Part shown: in pieces, positions 1 through 12,558 of the stretch | How the letters are laid out: each line of letters starts with the position of its first letter | Position numbering within the stretch: the stretch's first letter is position 1 | Notes under the pieces: generated by a model | Databases searched by the model: none | Told to the model about the DNA's origin: nothing | Seen by the model: only the letters and a program-made list of their open reading frames with translations | Program-made: the position numbers and the translations under genes | Assembly: GCA_037893225.1 (NCBI GenBank) | Contig: JAZGUH010000026.1 | Coordinates: forward strand, 1,054,001 to 1,118,000 | From: Hippasteria phrygiana | Taxonomy: Eukaryota; Echinodermata; Asteroidea; Valvatida; Goniasteridae | DNA length: 64,000 nucleotides | Reading direction: 5' to 3'

Positions 1-1621
1 GTGTGCAGCCTGTAAACTTGGAACGAGTCGAATAAAATTTAATTTTTAATAGTTTTCTTTTGGAAAGTATGGTGTGCAAATTGTTCCATTTTGTCAATGC
101 ATTTCATTTCTGGACCAGAAATAAGTGATTCAAAGTTGCATTGGAAACAAAATTCTACTTTTGAACCATGAACAGTCTCCATGTACATTTTGAATTTGAA
201 AACCAGTTGAATACTGGCAAGAATGAATTTTATCGACATAAAAATATCAGACTCATTCCACAGTTACAAGCTGCAACACTTTGGGCCCAAAAAATCTGGT
301 TCCAGCCAAAGATTTTTAATTTTTCAACAACAAAAATATATTTTTGTACTCTGTCGCAGTTCATTTTTTTTCTTTTTTTTTTCTTAAGGCAATTATTCAA
401 AATAATCTCCTTTTTCATACAATATTGAAAATCCTTAATCCACTCCAGAGTCACAATTGTAGGCACGCTGTCGCATCAGTTATTGAACTGCAATGTAATT
501 GGCAGCAATGTAATTTTTAGACTAAATTTTACGAAGATGCAAGCAATGAATTGGAAACCAGATTTTTTGGGCCTTATCCTTGGTAAACCACTTCCGACTT
601 TTCCGATACATGACGAGCATTTGCCAGCTGATATTAATCAAGGAACAGTTACTTTCATTTGCAAAAAAAAAAATGGTTCCAAAATTTACCGAGCACAATT
701 TAATATCAACAAATCTGAAAAAAGTGAGGAATCCAAACTTCAAAAGTCTGTCAGCCTTCTGCAAGATTGGTACATTTTCAAGCTGAATGTTTTTGCAACT
801 GAACATGGGAGTGAAAATTCCATTTTAAAAACTCTAAATCTTTTCATTAGTTAGCATTGAAGCCATAAAACATTCTTTTTGGTATCAGAGTGTACAGAAC
901 ATCAACTGGCAAATTCTCAACATGTCACAAATCTGCAAAACGAGTCATTCTTTGTTCTAAATAGATATTTGGCTCAAGTTACAGATTTTTGAGCTTGAGC
1001 TGATATATTAGTTTTAAATCCGGACAATAGAAAAAGGAAAATGTTGAGCTTTTGTTGTATCATTTAGTTTTTAAGTCCCGACAATATAAGATAAAAAGGA
1101 ATGAAAACTTTGATAAAACCTTAAGATTTCCATTGCGCAAACTATGTTTTAGGGCTTAGTATCTCCGAACTGACACGGACAATTTCTGACTCGTTTTGCA
1201 AGATTTGGTTAAACAAATAATCACCAAACGAATGAATAAATCACAAAACAACCGAGTGCACAGACACTCAAACTTATTGGGTTTTTTTTCAAGCAAAGGT
1301 TAGGGGATGGAAGGGAGGGGCGTACAAATTGGGGGAAAATTTGGTTCATGTTTAATATCTGTTGCTTAACCTCATTAGGAAAAAAGTGTTTGGAATGAAA
1401 TTGGTCGTTTTGCCAATACTTCAATCTAGAATTTCAGCATTGTTGAGCTGGACGTTCTTGTAGTGAAGTGCTTTTAGTATTTATTTCATCTTCATTATTA
1501 ACAGCATAAAGAATTTGTAAACCTGATATTTTAAAATATTGCTCGTTTTTTAAACAAATCGAAAACGTTGAGCATTTTGTCAAATTTGGCTGGACTATTG
1601 AAGTTGTTTTATTTTTCTCGT

Positions 1622-1653
<32 letters not shown>
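1622..1653 (+). repeat. Poly-G tract
   Basis: An uninterrupted run of about 32 G. The equivalent place in the right arm (about 5781-5791) has only a short C run, so the tract lengthened in one arm. Length may be unreliable in assembly. Confidence 0.9.
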
Positions 1654-1654
<1 letters not shown>

Positions 1655-3478
1655 CAGGATTTCTAGAGATTCTATAACTAATGCATAATTGTAATCTCTT
1701 TTCGTCATCAGGTGGTTGAGAGCTTGTTCATCAGTGCCGGTTGAGCTGAGTGGTACGAGATCGCACATGTCTCAAGAAGCTTCAAACATCTCCATCTATG
1801 ATTTCTGTTGAAATAAAATAAACAATTTCAAAGTAGTTAAAATACCGACACTTTATAGGATACGTTAAATTTGTATCAACGAATGCAACAGCTTTATGTG
1901 TCATTTAAATGTTCATTTAACCCTAACCATCCAAAATCCTCCAATTTTAATATGATTTTGCATGCACCCTCTGGGTTTTTGGTTGATGTTACGCTTATCG
2001 ATTGTTGCTACCCTGTCAAGAAACGATTCTTTGCAATGCTTAAGTAACACTTGTTTAATTAGGATGAGAAAATATTACAAATTGAGTTAATTTTTTGCCA
2101 TCTTTAAGAAATGCAATGGGTACAGTAAGATTACTTTGTACCATGTACCGTACATTATACAACTGATTGGGAAAAGGAATAAATTAAAGTGGATAAACAT
2201 TTAATATCTAGTTTTACTGTATTTTTTGATCGGTACTGTCTTTCACTAGCTTTATTTTTAAGATTGCTTAAGTCAAGTGTTCTCATTTCATTTCATATGG
2301 AGAAATTTGTGGAAGAAATAGGTGGGATTCAAATAGTTTTGCAAAAGATTATGGAGGGTTTTATAAGGATTTTGATAGGATGAAGGCCAAGAATACAGCA
2401 TTAGTTTGTTTGAAAACAAGAATCAGAAAGGACAACTGGACAAAAAAATGGCTGCATGGTGCCACACCCTAACCATGTGACCACATTCCCGGGAAATTTA
2501 AAAGATTTTCCCGGGAGTGTTTGTATTGAAACTCTGCTCTAAAATCGTCAAACTGATCAAAAATATTAATCCGTAAAACCTTCAAAAGAAATACCTAGCA
2601 TGACCGATGTTCTCACACGGCTCTGCTTCGGTTTAGCTGAAATTTGACTCCAGAACTAGCTGTGAATTACGGGTGTTCTGCCGAGTCCAAGAGCGCTGGT
2701 AGAGGCGCGATGTTGGTCTGGTGGAGCACCGCCGAGAAATGACCAGAACGAGGCCGCACCCGTATGCAAATAAGAGCACGTGACTTTTTAGCAATGAAAT
2801 GAAAGGTGGAATGGGCGGGGCGGAGGTAGAAATGGAGGGGAGGGAGGCAGTATTAATTATAAAAAATATTAATTTTGAATGTTTCATGTCATTTTTAAGG
2901 CTGATTAGGTTTGGTGTGGTTTTACGAGGCTCACATATACAATTTGTATTGTTAAATAGCTGAGAATTAGCGAGGTTTGGTTCATAAGAAGAAATAATAA
3001 TAATAAACAAATTAAAAGCCAAAATCAACGTCCCTCCCAGAAACAAGTAGAATAACAATAAAGGGTAGGAAAAAACATGACAACCGTCGTTCCAAGCCTT
3101 AGAATCGCCTTTTCCCTGACTGAAAAAATAGCCCACCGCGGTCGCTGTTTTACGGTGGCAAGGCTTAGCCTTATTGTCAGGGATCGCTCATTCAGACCGT
3201 AAAATTCCACACCGCATGAATTAGATGCGATATCGAAGGCCTACAAGCACCATATCTTATATCATTATATCTTAATTAGGGTAGTCCCAAACTTAGTTTT
3301 GTATAAAAGTGGGGTCTTAGAATCAGAAATCGAAGACTTTTCTAAGCATGGGCATGACTGTGAGCAGGTTCTTATTTTTGTTCAATATTGGGGTTCACAA
3401 GGCGATTCTTTATGTATTAGTCCCAAAGTGACCAGCCGAAGCCATTTTTCATAAATGCGGAACTTTCCCAAAGACTAA

Positions 3479-3743
3479 AAAGCCATTTGCGAAATGAAGG
3501 TATGATTTAGCAACTTCCTACAAATTTGCCCATTTCTGGGGTCCACGAGAGGATTTTTAACGGTGGAGCCATGCCCGCAGCCATTTTTCGCAAAAGGGGT
3601 ACTTCCGATTCTGAACAAGCACTTTTGCGAAAAATGGCTGCGGGCATGGCTCCACCGTTAAAAATCCTCTCGTGGACCCCAGAAATGGACAAATTTGTAG
3701 GAAGCTGCTAAATCATACCTTCATTTCGCAAATGGCTTTAGTC
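3479..3743. repeat. Near-identical core of the giant palindrome
   Basis: Left arm 3479-3596 and right arm 3622-3743 are reverse complements with about two mismatches over some 117 bases; the loop is about 25 bases (3597-3621). This is far more similar than the outer arms. The same peptide-like ORF appears on both strands purely through the symmetry. The core could be a separate foldback element that seeded the larger palindrome, or a stretch kept uniform by gene conversion. Confidence 0.9.
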
Positions 3744-3769
3744 TTTAAAAAAATGCCACTTTTATGAAA

Positions 3770-4745
3770 CGACGATTTGGAACGACGGTTTTCATGCTTT
3801 TCCCTGCCCTTTATTCGTTATTCTACTTGTTTCTGGGGAGGGAATATTGATGGAAGTTGATTTGGGCTTTAAATTGTCTTTTCTATTATTATTACATGTA
3901 CCCAATCCTATACCAATTCTTAGCAATTTCCCGATATGGATCACACATCGGAGCTCATCAGAATTCTTACCAAACCCAATCAGTCATCAAAACTAATCTA
4001 AATACATTCAAAATATATATTTTTGGTATTTAATGCTGCCTCCCTCCCCTCCAAACACTCCATTTCTACTTGGCGCCCCGACCATTCCACCTTTCCTCCC
4101 ATGTAGGTTTGGGCACAGTTTTGGCGAGGCAGGTAGGCCTACAGACCCAAAATCATTCTTTTTGGATTGTATGAACCTTTTATGTTCACATTAACTAATT
4201 GAAATGCCCTAATTAAGAGGCAGCAAGTAAGGGAATAAATGTGATCTGGGTCAGGCCTTTAACTCCCAATAGTTCTTGTATGGTATGGAACGGCCTCCGC
4301 CGAGATATTGTACGGTCTGAATGAGCGATCCCTGACAATAAGGCTAAGCGCCCAACACCGTAAAACAGCGACCGCGGTGGGCTATTTTTTCAGTCAGGGA
4401 AAGGGGGGATTCTAAGGCTTGGAACGACGGTTGTCATGCTTTTTCCTGCCCTTTATTGTTATTCTACTTGTTTCTAGGGAGGGACGTTGATTTTGGCTTT
4501 TAATTCTCTTTTATTATTATTTCTTCCTATCAACCAAATCTCGCTCATTCTCAGCTATTTACCAATATAAATTGTATATGTGAGCCTCGTAAAACAATAC
4601 CAAACACATTCAGCCTTAAAAATGATACAAATACATTGAAAATTAATATTCTTTTAAAATTAATACTGCCTCCCACCCCTCCAAACGCTCCATTTCTACC
4701 TTGGGCCCCGCCCATTCCACCTTTCATCCCATTGTTAAAAGTCAC
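3770..4745 (+). repeat. Direct duplication inside the right palindrome arm
   Basis: 3775-4100 and 4415-4735 are similar direct copies: both contain an 'aacgacggtt' stretch followed by a CTTTATT/TTCTACTTG segment and, about 250 bases later, a 'ctgcctccc-cccctccaaac' segment. This extra copy explains why the right arm is longer than the left and why the symmetry axis drifts from about 3610 in the core to about 3760 in the middle of the arms. Confidence 0.65.
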
Positions 4746-7591
4746 GTGCTTCATTTGCATACGGTTGCGGCCTCGTTTTGGTCATTTCTCGGCGGGGCTT
4801 CACCAGACCAACATCTTCTTTTACCAGCGCTCCCGAACTCGGCAGAACACCCGTAATTCACCGCTACTATTGGAGTCAAATTCCCACTAAACCGAAGCAG
4901 AGCCGTGTGAGAACATCGACCATGCTAGGTATTCCTTTTGGAGGTTTTACCGGGTAATATTTTTAGTCAGTTTCACGAATTTAGAACGGAGTTTCAAGAC
5001 GAACGCTCCAGGGAAAATCTTTTAAATTTGGCGGGAATGTGGTCACGTGATGAGGGTGTGGCACCATGCGACCAAATCTTTCCAGTTCTACTTTTTGATT
5101 CTTGTTTTAAAACAAACTAATGCTGTATCCTTAACCTTCATACAATCAAAATCCTTATGAAATCCTCCATAATCTTTTGCCAAACTTTGAATTGCACCTT
5201 TTCCCACAAATTTCTCAGAATGAAATGAGAGCACTTGACCTGAGTAATCTTAAAAATAAAGCTAGTGAAAGACAGCAACGGTAAATAAAATGGACAGTAC
5301 AAGATATCGAATTTTTATCCGCTTTAATTCACTCCTTTTGCCTGTCACTTGTACCTACATTGGTACAAAATAATCTTACTGTACCCACTGCATTTGTTAC
5401 AGATGGCAAAAATGAAACTAAATTTGTACTTTTTTCTCGTCCGAATTAAACAAGTGTCCTAACAATGTATTGCAAAGAATCGTTTCTTGACAAGGCATGA
5501 ACAATCGATAAACCTTGGAATTTTCCGCAGTGAATGACACATAAAGCAGTTGCATTCATTGATAAAAATGTAACAATATCCTATTAAGTGTCGGCATTTT
5601 AACTACTTTGAAATTGTCTATTTTATTTCAACAGATATCAGAGAAGATGGAGATGTTTGAAGCTTCTTGAGACATCTGTGCGATCTCAAACCACTCGGCA
5701 CCGATGAACAAGCTGAACCACCTAATAACAAAAAGAGATTACAATTATGCATTATTTCTGGAGTTGCTAGAAATCCCACCACCCCCCCCCCGAAACAAAA
5801 ATGCAGTTTTAAGTGAAAACAACTTTAATAGTCTAGCCAAATTTTGCAAAACGCTCAATGTGTTCATTTAAAAATGTCCAGTTTGCAAATTCTTTATGCT
5901 GCGATCAATAAAGATGAAAGAAATACTACAAGCACTTCACTACAATAACTTGCAGCTCAACAATGCTGAAATTCAAGACTGAAATAATGGCAAAATGGAC
6001 AATTCCTTCCTAGGAAGTTTTAGAAAAAAATTCCCCCAATTTTTACCCACCCCCCTCCATCCATTAGCCTTTGTCTAAAAAAAAAGAAGCTAGGTTTGAG
6101 TGTCTCGTGCACTCACTTGTTTTGTGATTTATTCATTTGTTTGGTGATTATTTGTTTAACCAAATCTTGCAAAACGAGTCGGAAATTGTCAGTTTTAGTT
6201 TGGAGATACTAAACCCTAAAACATGGTTTACACAATGAATATCGAAAGGTTTTATCAAAGTTTTCATTCCTTTTGATTTATATTGTCAGGAGTTAACACT
6301 GATCCATCAAAATGAGCTGAAAAGTTCCCAACAAGTAAAACAAAACTGTTTTTTTTTTTTCTGAATTGTCAGGATTTAAAACTAGATTAAAAAAAGCTAA
6401 AAAATGCTCTAATTTGTGCCCAAAAAAAATCAATTTAAAATCGAAAAATCCCCAAAAACTTACTCGTTTTGCAGATTTGTGACATGTTCAGAATTTGCCA
6501 GTTCATGTTCTATACACTCTGATACTAAAAAGAGAATGTTTTATACTTTTATGCCAACTAATGAAAGGATTCAGAGTTCTTAAAATAGAACGTTTCACTC
6601 CTTTTTAGTTGCAGAAAGCTTGCAGATATTTCAAGTTTTGATTCCTCACCGTTTTTCAGATTTATTAATGGCTACGGTGCTTCGTAAATTCTGAAACTAA
6701 ATTCTTTTTGGCAAATGAAAGTAACTGTTCCTTGATTAACATCAGCTGGCAAATGCTCGCCATGTATAGGAAAAGTCAGAAGTGGTTTACCAAGGATAAG
6801 GCCAAAACAAATCTGGTTTCTGCTTGCATAGCTTAATAACTGATGCGACAGCGTGCCCACAATTGCGACCATTTCTAGCGCATTAAAGATTTTGAAAATT
6901 GTATCAAAAGAGATTGTTTTGATAAATTGCCAAATGGCAAACTATTTACAAAAAGGACAAAACTGAAATGCTTCATGTGCAATTAATGGTAATATTAAAT
7001 ATTTCTGTTCCTAAAAAATTGCCCCAAAAAGCCGCATCCTTTGGGTTTTTTTTAGAATCTTTTCCTGAAACCAGATTTTGTTTGGCTTAAGTGTTGCAGC
7101 TTGTAACTGTGGAACGAGTCGATAAAATTCATGCTTGCCGGTATTTAACTTGTTTTTAGATTCCAAATTTACATCGAAACTGTTTACAGTTCAAAAGTAT
7201 AATTTTGTTTGCAATACCAAGCAATACAATGAAAATTTGAATCACTTATTTTTGATGTCCAGAAATGAAATTCATTGACAAATCAGAACAATTTGCACAC
7301 CATACTTTCCAAAAGAAAACGATTAAAAACTAAATTTTATTCGACTCGTTCCAAGTTGACCGCCTGCACACTTGCAAGGTGTTATTTTGTACCTGTTGGG
7401 TGACCTTTCCATTGTGACCTCGGCCCCTTCTGCTGGGCTGTGACATTTTGCATGGAGTATCCATCTCTGAATTCCTATACCCAAAAAATTGAGAAATGTC
7501 AATTTAAGCTAAATTAGAAGCATAAAAATTAAAACCGCCCTCTTGCAACAAAGGTCACAGAAACATGGTACAAAATGACATCTTTAAAGGG

Positions 7592-7735
7592 ACTGCATTG
7601 TATGTTGCAATGTGTCCCACAGTGCAAACTTTGGGTAATTTGCATGTAACATCTATGCATTATTAATATGCATAGGGTAATATGCAAATGAGCCTAAGGC
7701 TGCATTGTTGGGCATACATTTGCATACAATGCAGT
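7592..7735. mobile_element. Short inverted-repeat element (MITE-like)
   Basis: The ends ACTGCATTGTATG (7592-7604) and CATACAATGCAGT (7723-7735) are exact reverse complements about 144 bases apart. The interior holds a second small palindrome around ATGCATTATTAATATGCAT. It is too short to code for anything. No target duplication is convincing. Confidence 0.6.
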
Positions 7736-7944
7736 TTTTTTTTTTTACTCCAACAATGGAGTATCCTTGGTAAACCACATTTTAAAGGTTCCTCCTCTTA
7801 ATTGAGAGGGGAGGGGCCTTTAAACATTCTGACAAAATAATGACAAGGGGGGGCTTTTTTCATTTTTTTCTTTTCGTACAAATTTATTACAAGGGGAACC
7901 CCTTTTCAATTTTTTTTTGAAAAAAAAAGGCCAAAAAAAAAAAA

Positions 7945-8124
7945 GCAGTGGCATTGTGCAAACGTCTGTCACTGGTTGGCACCCTCTACTGCCCAGAGCA
8001 TGTTGCAACCCGATGACCCAAGTACTATGGTTGATATACCTATTATTCAGCAAAATTTGCTCGTGTGCCACTGGTACTCTGCACCACTGGTATACTGCCT
8101 CCACCTGATTTGACAAGCTTATTT
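7945..8124 (+). repeat. Dispersed repeat, first of an inverted pair
   Basis: This stretch (with GTGCAAACGTCTGTC, 'ctctactgcccagagcatg' and 'gatttgacaagct') is the diverged reverse complement of 11176-11355. It is therefore a dispersed non-coding repeat with two oppositely oriented copies 3 kb apart, bracketing the candidate exons between them. Confidence 0.75.
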
Positions 8125-8354
8125 GCCTGGTACATGTACATGACTAAATTGTCATGTGGGTGAAAGTGCCTATTGAAAAACCAAACAATGGCCTAAACAA
8201 AGGTCAGAAAGGATTCGCTATGTCTAGTACTTAAGCCTTCGTGAGTCTGTATATGGCGGCGTTTTCGGGACGTCGCCCCCTGTTCGGGCAACCAGGCCGC
8301 TGGGTTCTTTAGTTGTGTTTTTGGTGGTGAACTTTGGTAAAAATCAAAAAGAAA

Positions 8355-8497
8355 ATGGCCGTTTATTTGGACTTTTCCACTCCATCACCAATTGAGTTCT
8401 AGACCTTCAAAATGACGATGACTTCAGCCTAGATGATGATGTGCTGATTGGAGAAACAACATTCCAATATGGCTGTCTACTTCACAATTTTTATCAA
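8355..8497 (+). CDS. Candidate coding exon or broken gene start, unknown function
   Basis: An ATG at 8355 in good context (AAAATGG) opens MAVYLDFSTPSPIEF and stops with TAG at 8400-8402. Immediately after, in another frame from 8405, an acidic stretch LQNDDDFSLDDDVLIGE stays open to about 8497. Either one base is missing near 8400 (pseudogene or assembly error), or TAG at 8400-8402 is a splice acceptor and the second stretch is its own exon. A GC-rich stretch at 8253-8310 with another ATG (MAAFSGRRPLFG) may be the 5' end. The composition looks coding, but no family is recognised and the donor site is weak. Confidence 0.25.
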
Positions 8498-8499
8498 GT

Positions 8500-9710
8500 A
8501 TTTTGTTTTGGAAATGTTCCACATAAAAAAAAATCACAATACTCAGGGATATCTTGGTTTCACTTGCATAGAAAGAACTGCAGTTTTTTTGTTTGTTTTT
8601 TGCAGAACAAAATTTAATTAAATTTACGGCATTCAAATGCATAGAAAAATAGCCTTTTTTGTAATGAAAAACTGTGCCTCTTCCAAGCAAAACAGTGTGT
8701 TTAAAGATTTTCATTATTCTGACTGCAAAATAGGCGATATTCAACAGGCGATATTGTAGATGACATTGGGTTTACGAAGTACAAGTAGAGTGTTTCGGGC
8801 AAACAAGTTAAAACTTTGCGACTAATATCTACTTCTCTGCTCATATGCTAGACAATTTGCCCAGTAAAACTAACTTGTAAATGACTAAAGATGACCTATT
8901 TCAATGAAGTTATTTAAATGCTAGAAACTAACAATAAACTTACTTTATTATAAATATTATCATTATTAGTTTTATTGGTTTATTGCCATCTTGTTTAGGC
9001 AGCCCTCATGTTGAACTGCATGGTTTAAATCTTTAATTGAATACATTTAGTGAGTAAACTCAAAGTCTGAATTAACACTTGCTCTTATCTGTTTTATCTT
9101 GAGTCAAAATACAATAAAGTACTTTGTATTACTTTGATGACTTCATTAGCGAAACTGTTTCTATTTCATGAAAAATACAGGTGTCATTTTTTATAAAGAA
9201 CAACATGATAAGAAACCAAAACAGGTTACCTGAAAGTTTTGAGCTTTGCCAGTTAAGTTATTTTAGTTTGATCTTTATAATAAAAAATAAAATAAAATTC
9301 ACTGTCTGGGATTTTGTGTCGAGAAAAACTGCTGTTCCTCAAATTTAGACACTTTTTGCCGTCTTGCAAAGCATGACTGGTTCAGACATTTTTGTTGCAG
9401 TTATTACTAGGCTTTTTGCCAGTTATTTTAGTTTGATCTTTAAATGTTTTTTTAGTGGATAATCCACTACCTGTGGGCTCTGCATCAGGAAAACTGTTTA
9501 GAAATTCTCAAAAATGTTGCTTTCGAATTGTTTTTCTTCGGTGAGTTACACGAATATGGAAAAGCCTCTATTTGTATAACTGGAGACTAACAACCTAAAA
9601 CTGATGTTTGATTTTGCAAGGCGTAATTCCCTATTTGGTCATGCAAGAAAAAAATGAACAGATTTATGAACTAGTGTCAAAAAAGGCTTTTTGCACTAAA
9701 TAACTTTCAG
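8500..9710. other. No gene seen; AT-rich
   Basis: AT-rich sequence with poly-T and poly-A runs and no long open frame. If the flanking candidate exons belong to one gene, this is an intron. Two similar segments, 'gccagttattttagtttgatctttaa' type, occur at about 9249-9275 and 9418-9442, suggesting a small old duplication. Confidence 0.4.
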
Positions 9711-9808
9711 AAATACCAGGTTTGCTGGCAGAAGATGAAGAGACAATTTTGGCAGAATTGGGTATTACTACTTTTTCATTGCATGACTGTAACTATTGTA
9801 CACTGCAT
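9711..9808 (+). CDS. Candidate internal coding exon, unknown function
   Basis: An acceptor (TAACTTTCAG, ending 9710) precedes a 98-base open stretch reading IPGLLAEDEETILAELGI and ending TLH, followed by a good donor, GTAAGC, at 9809. The exon starts with two bases of a split codon and ends on a codon boundary. The next candidate exon (11649) begins on a codon boundary, so the two fit together. The acidic helix-like peptide is not recognised. There is no homology evidence, only splice sites and composition. Confidence 0.4.
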
Positions 9809-9969
9809 GTAAGCTTTCGTTTAAAGCTGAACAATCTATTTAAAACAGCATTATGTTATTTATTTATTTATTTAGTTATTTATTCAAACTCGGCCTACAA
9901 TGGATGTCCAATGTACTTGGAAGTTAATCCTAAGTTTACTACAAGTAATATACATGTCCATGTATAGTA

Positions 9970-10634
9970 ATTTTACTACATATTTACTGTTAATTTACTT
10001 TAAGTTTACTATTTTGTAAGTTAATTGGTTTAAGTTAGTTAATTTATTTTTTATGTTTACTATACGTTTATTAACAGTAAGTTGTAAATATATATCTAAT
10101 ATGTACTTTCACAAGAAATGTTATCTAAAATATTTGCATTTTAATGGTTTTGTAACATTGAAATTATTAACTGCCTGAAATGGGAAGATCAAGTGCCTAA
10201 ATATGTTTACTTTTTATACTGTTTATGGATTTACCTAAAATAAATGATGCTTTGCTTTTAAAGTATGAAGACATTTCCAAAAGTACTCAGTCAATTTCTT
10301 TACCATTTTGCTTTCGGTTGTTTTAACTGCTACATGTGAACGATTTTAAGATTCCCGTGAACTTTGTTGTTCACCTCATTATTTTACTTATGTTCCATGG
10401 ATATGTCTAAATACGATTTTATGATTTAGATTTTATTTTGGATTTAAGATCTATACAATTCATGATTTGTTTTTGTTAAAACTGACCGAATGTAAACCTA
10501 TCGCCATGAGACCTACAGATTAACACTAGTATGAAAATTTTCATTCAAGAAATTTAGTGTGCCCCAAATGTTATCTTTGACAAGAGAATTTAAACTTATT
10601 AATTTCAATTTTGTGTACTTTTAAAACCAGTTTA
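9970..10634. other. No gene seen; AT-rich
   Basis: AT-rich spacer with recurring 'gtttacta' words around 9975-10090. No open frame or structured repeat I can support. Possibly intronic to the candidate gene around it. Confidence 0.4.
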
Positions 10635-10705
10635 ATTAACCCTAACTCCCTAGGGTGTGTGGAAAATCATATTGAAATTGGAGAATTCGGGACTGTTAGG
10701 GTTAA
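10635..10705. mobile_element. 71-bp inverted-repeat mini-element
   Basis: The ends ATTAACCCTAAC (10635-10646) and GTTAGGGTTAAT (10694-10705) are perfect reverse complements. The same CCCTAAC/GTTAGGG ends bound the insertions at 18616-18980 and 57003-57142, so this is a short member of a local family. The ends resemble telomeric repeats by chance; there is no tandem TTAGGG array. Confidence 0.65.
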
Positions 10706-11175
10706 TAATCAAAACTTATTTATTTTCAATAATTATAGTCTTTTTCTTTCCTTCATAACCCAATGTCATCTTGGATATCGCCTTGTGATAAACTGACTTC
10801 CTACAACAAGTGAAACCAATTTGTCAACCTGAGTACCTGTGAGTGAAGTTAAACAGCCATATCGGAATATCATTTTTCCAACCCTCACACCACACACCTG
10901 GGCAGAGGTCCCCATCATCAATCGGGTCTAGAGCTCCCTCGGATCTAAGGCAGATGTCCTGTATGATCAAAGGTTTGGTCATCACGACCAGGCCGAAAAA
11001 GAGACCTGTTTAAACAGGAACAAAGAGTGACGGGTACCAACTGAAAAAAAGTGAAAAAGTGAATGTTGGTCCACAGTCCACTACACTCATCCATTCAGCC
11101 GACGAAGACCTAAGGAGGCATTTGGAATCCTTTCTTTCCTATATGTGTGATTTTTGGAGATGTTTTTTTTTTTTG

Positions 11176-11355
11176 GATCAGCTTGTCAAATCATGGAAAG
11201 CAGCACACTAGTGACTTAGAGCACCAGTGGCACATTGTGAGCAAATTTCACTGAACAAAAGGTATACCAACCATAGCACTTGGGTCACGGGTCGCCACAT
11301 GCTCTGGGCAGTAGAGGGCGCCAACCAGCGACAGACGTTTGCACAACGCCACTGC
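11176..11355 (-). repeat. Dispersed repeat, second of an inverted pair
   Basis: Diverged reverse complement of 7945-8124. Shared landmarks include the CAGAGCATG/CATGCTCTG word and GTGCAAACGTCTGTC. Non-coding. Confidence 0.75.
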
Positions 11356-11648
11356 GTTGTACAATGAGAGTTTGAATAGAAAGGCGCTAGAAAAGTAAGT
11401 TTACAAGTTAAATATTGCATTATGTATTCTACAACATGAAAACCACTCCAACAAGCTGAGGCTTTGCATTAGGTCACACCAATTAGTCATTCATTGTTGC
11501 CCTGATGAAGAAAATGTTTCAGTAAATTTGCATACAATTTGAATTTAGCCAAAAGAGTGACAATGTAAAAAAAAAAAAAATGTATACAGTCAGTGTGAAT
11601 GTTATAATTTCACCAAATGTGAAAATATATCTTCCTTTTTCTGTTCAG

Positions 11649-11741
11649 AAATTTGAATTACAAATAATGAAATTGATTTGTGAATTTGAAACTCAACTGA
11701 ACAATGCATTGTCTTTGGGTTCACAGATTTTCAAGATGCAA
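11649..11741 (+). CDS. Candidate internal coding exon, unknown function
   Basis: A strong pyrimidine-rich acceptor (CTTCCTTTTTCTGTTCAG, ending 11648) opens a 93-base, 31-codon frame beginning KFELQIMKLICEFETQLNN, with donor GTTAGT at 11742. Heptad-like spacing of L and I suggests a helix or coiled coil. It joins in phase with the candidate exon at 9711-9808. If real, the following intron contains the 34-bp minisatellite. A possible but weak terminal exon starts after TATTTCAG near 13853 (14 codons, then stop). Function unknown. Confidence 0.4.
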
Positions 11742-11779
11742 GTTAGTGGAAGTGGCTTTCATGTTGCTTTCTAAAGTTC

Positions 11780-12540
11780 TTTGATGTGTCATGTTCTATC
11801 AAGATCCTTCACTGGGTAAAAACCTCTATCAGAATTTTAGTATATGGTAAGGAGAGCTTTTTGTGATGATTAGTTTTGAAATCATCAGCCTTTCTGGGAA
11901 GTCAAATTGCAGTCTGTCCCAGTGACGTAAATTTGTCAGAATTAGAAACGTGTATAAATGTCTCACCCAGTTTGTCAGATCTTGAGAGAACATGCCACAT
12001 AAATACAAGTTAGCAAAAAAGGTATGGTTCATGATTAACATCTGATAACTGCAAAACTTGCGATTTGTATGGATATTTAAACCATGGCATGCATGGACAA
12101 AGTGAAAACGAAAAAAGAAATGTCCCCACCCAGGGGAAAATTCTGAGTTAAAATATGTGAATGAAAATATCAATGTGGTCAGTTTGAATGACTTAGACAA
12201 GGTAACAGTTAGTCTAGACACCAACACCAGTGCCTACAGCGACAGATTTGTTACCATGGGCTTGTGATGGGCGATTTGCATAAAAAAAGAGAGAAAAAAA
12301 ATTAAAAACTTAGAAAAAGGAATGGAATTTTGTTGAAGTGAGAAAAAACTAAGTTTGAAAAAATGTGTCATTACATATGCACTAGAATTAAAATAAAACA
12401 GCCAGATATTTTCTTGAAAAATATCTTTAAAATAGAGACATGTCTGCTGTAACCATTAAATACAAAAGAAAAATCAGAATTTGAACCTTGAACCATACCT
12501 TTGCATGCATACATGTTTAAAAATTTACAATTAGTGATGG
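11780..12540. other. No gene seen
   Basis: Unstructured AT-rich sequence. A minus-strand open frame of 132 codons (11829-12227) has no splice, motif or compositional support and I treat it as chance. Confidence 0.4.
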
Positions 12541-12558
12541 ATCCATGAGAAAAGACTT

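Larger units (their letters stand above)
1..7372. repeat. Giant imperfect palindrome, arms about 3.6 kb
   Basis: The first bases of the window reappear, reverse-complemented, at about 7260-7372, and matching continues inward on both sides (for example 2590-2770 against 4770-4950, and 450-700 against 6640-6880) to a centre near 3609. The arms are clearly homologous but diverged by substitutions and indels, and the right arm is lengthened by an internal duplication. The left end may lie outside the window. No transposase-like reading frame is visible inside; short ORFs are scattered and mirror one another. It may be a foldback transposon, an old head-to-head duplication, or a hairpin formed by both. 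A further partial copy at 23389-24617 favours a mobile or dispersed family. Confidence 0.85.

Noticed and set aside
3507..3711. Matching 61-residue ORFs on both strands
   Set aside because: Produced by the palindrome core; no independent support.
10635..10705. Interstitial telomere repeat
   Set aside because: Single CCCTAAC and GTTAGGG at the ends, no TTAGGG tandem array; better explained as element ends.
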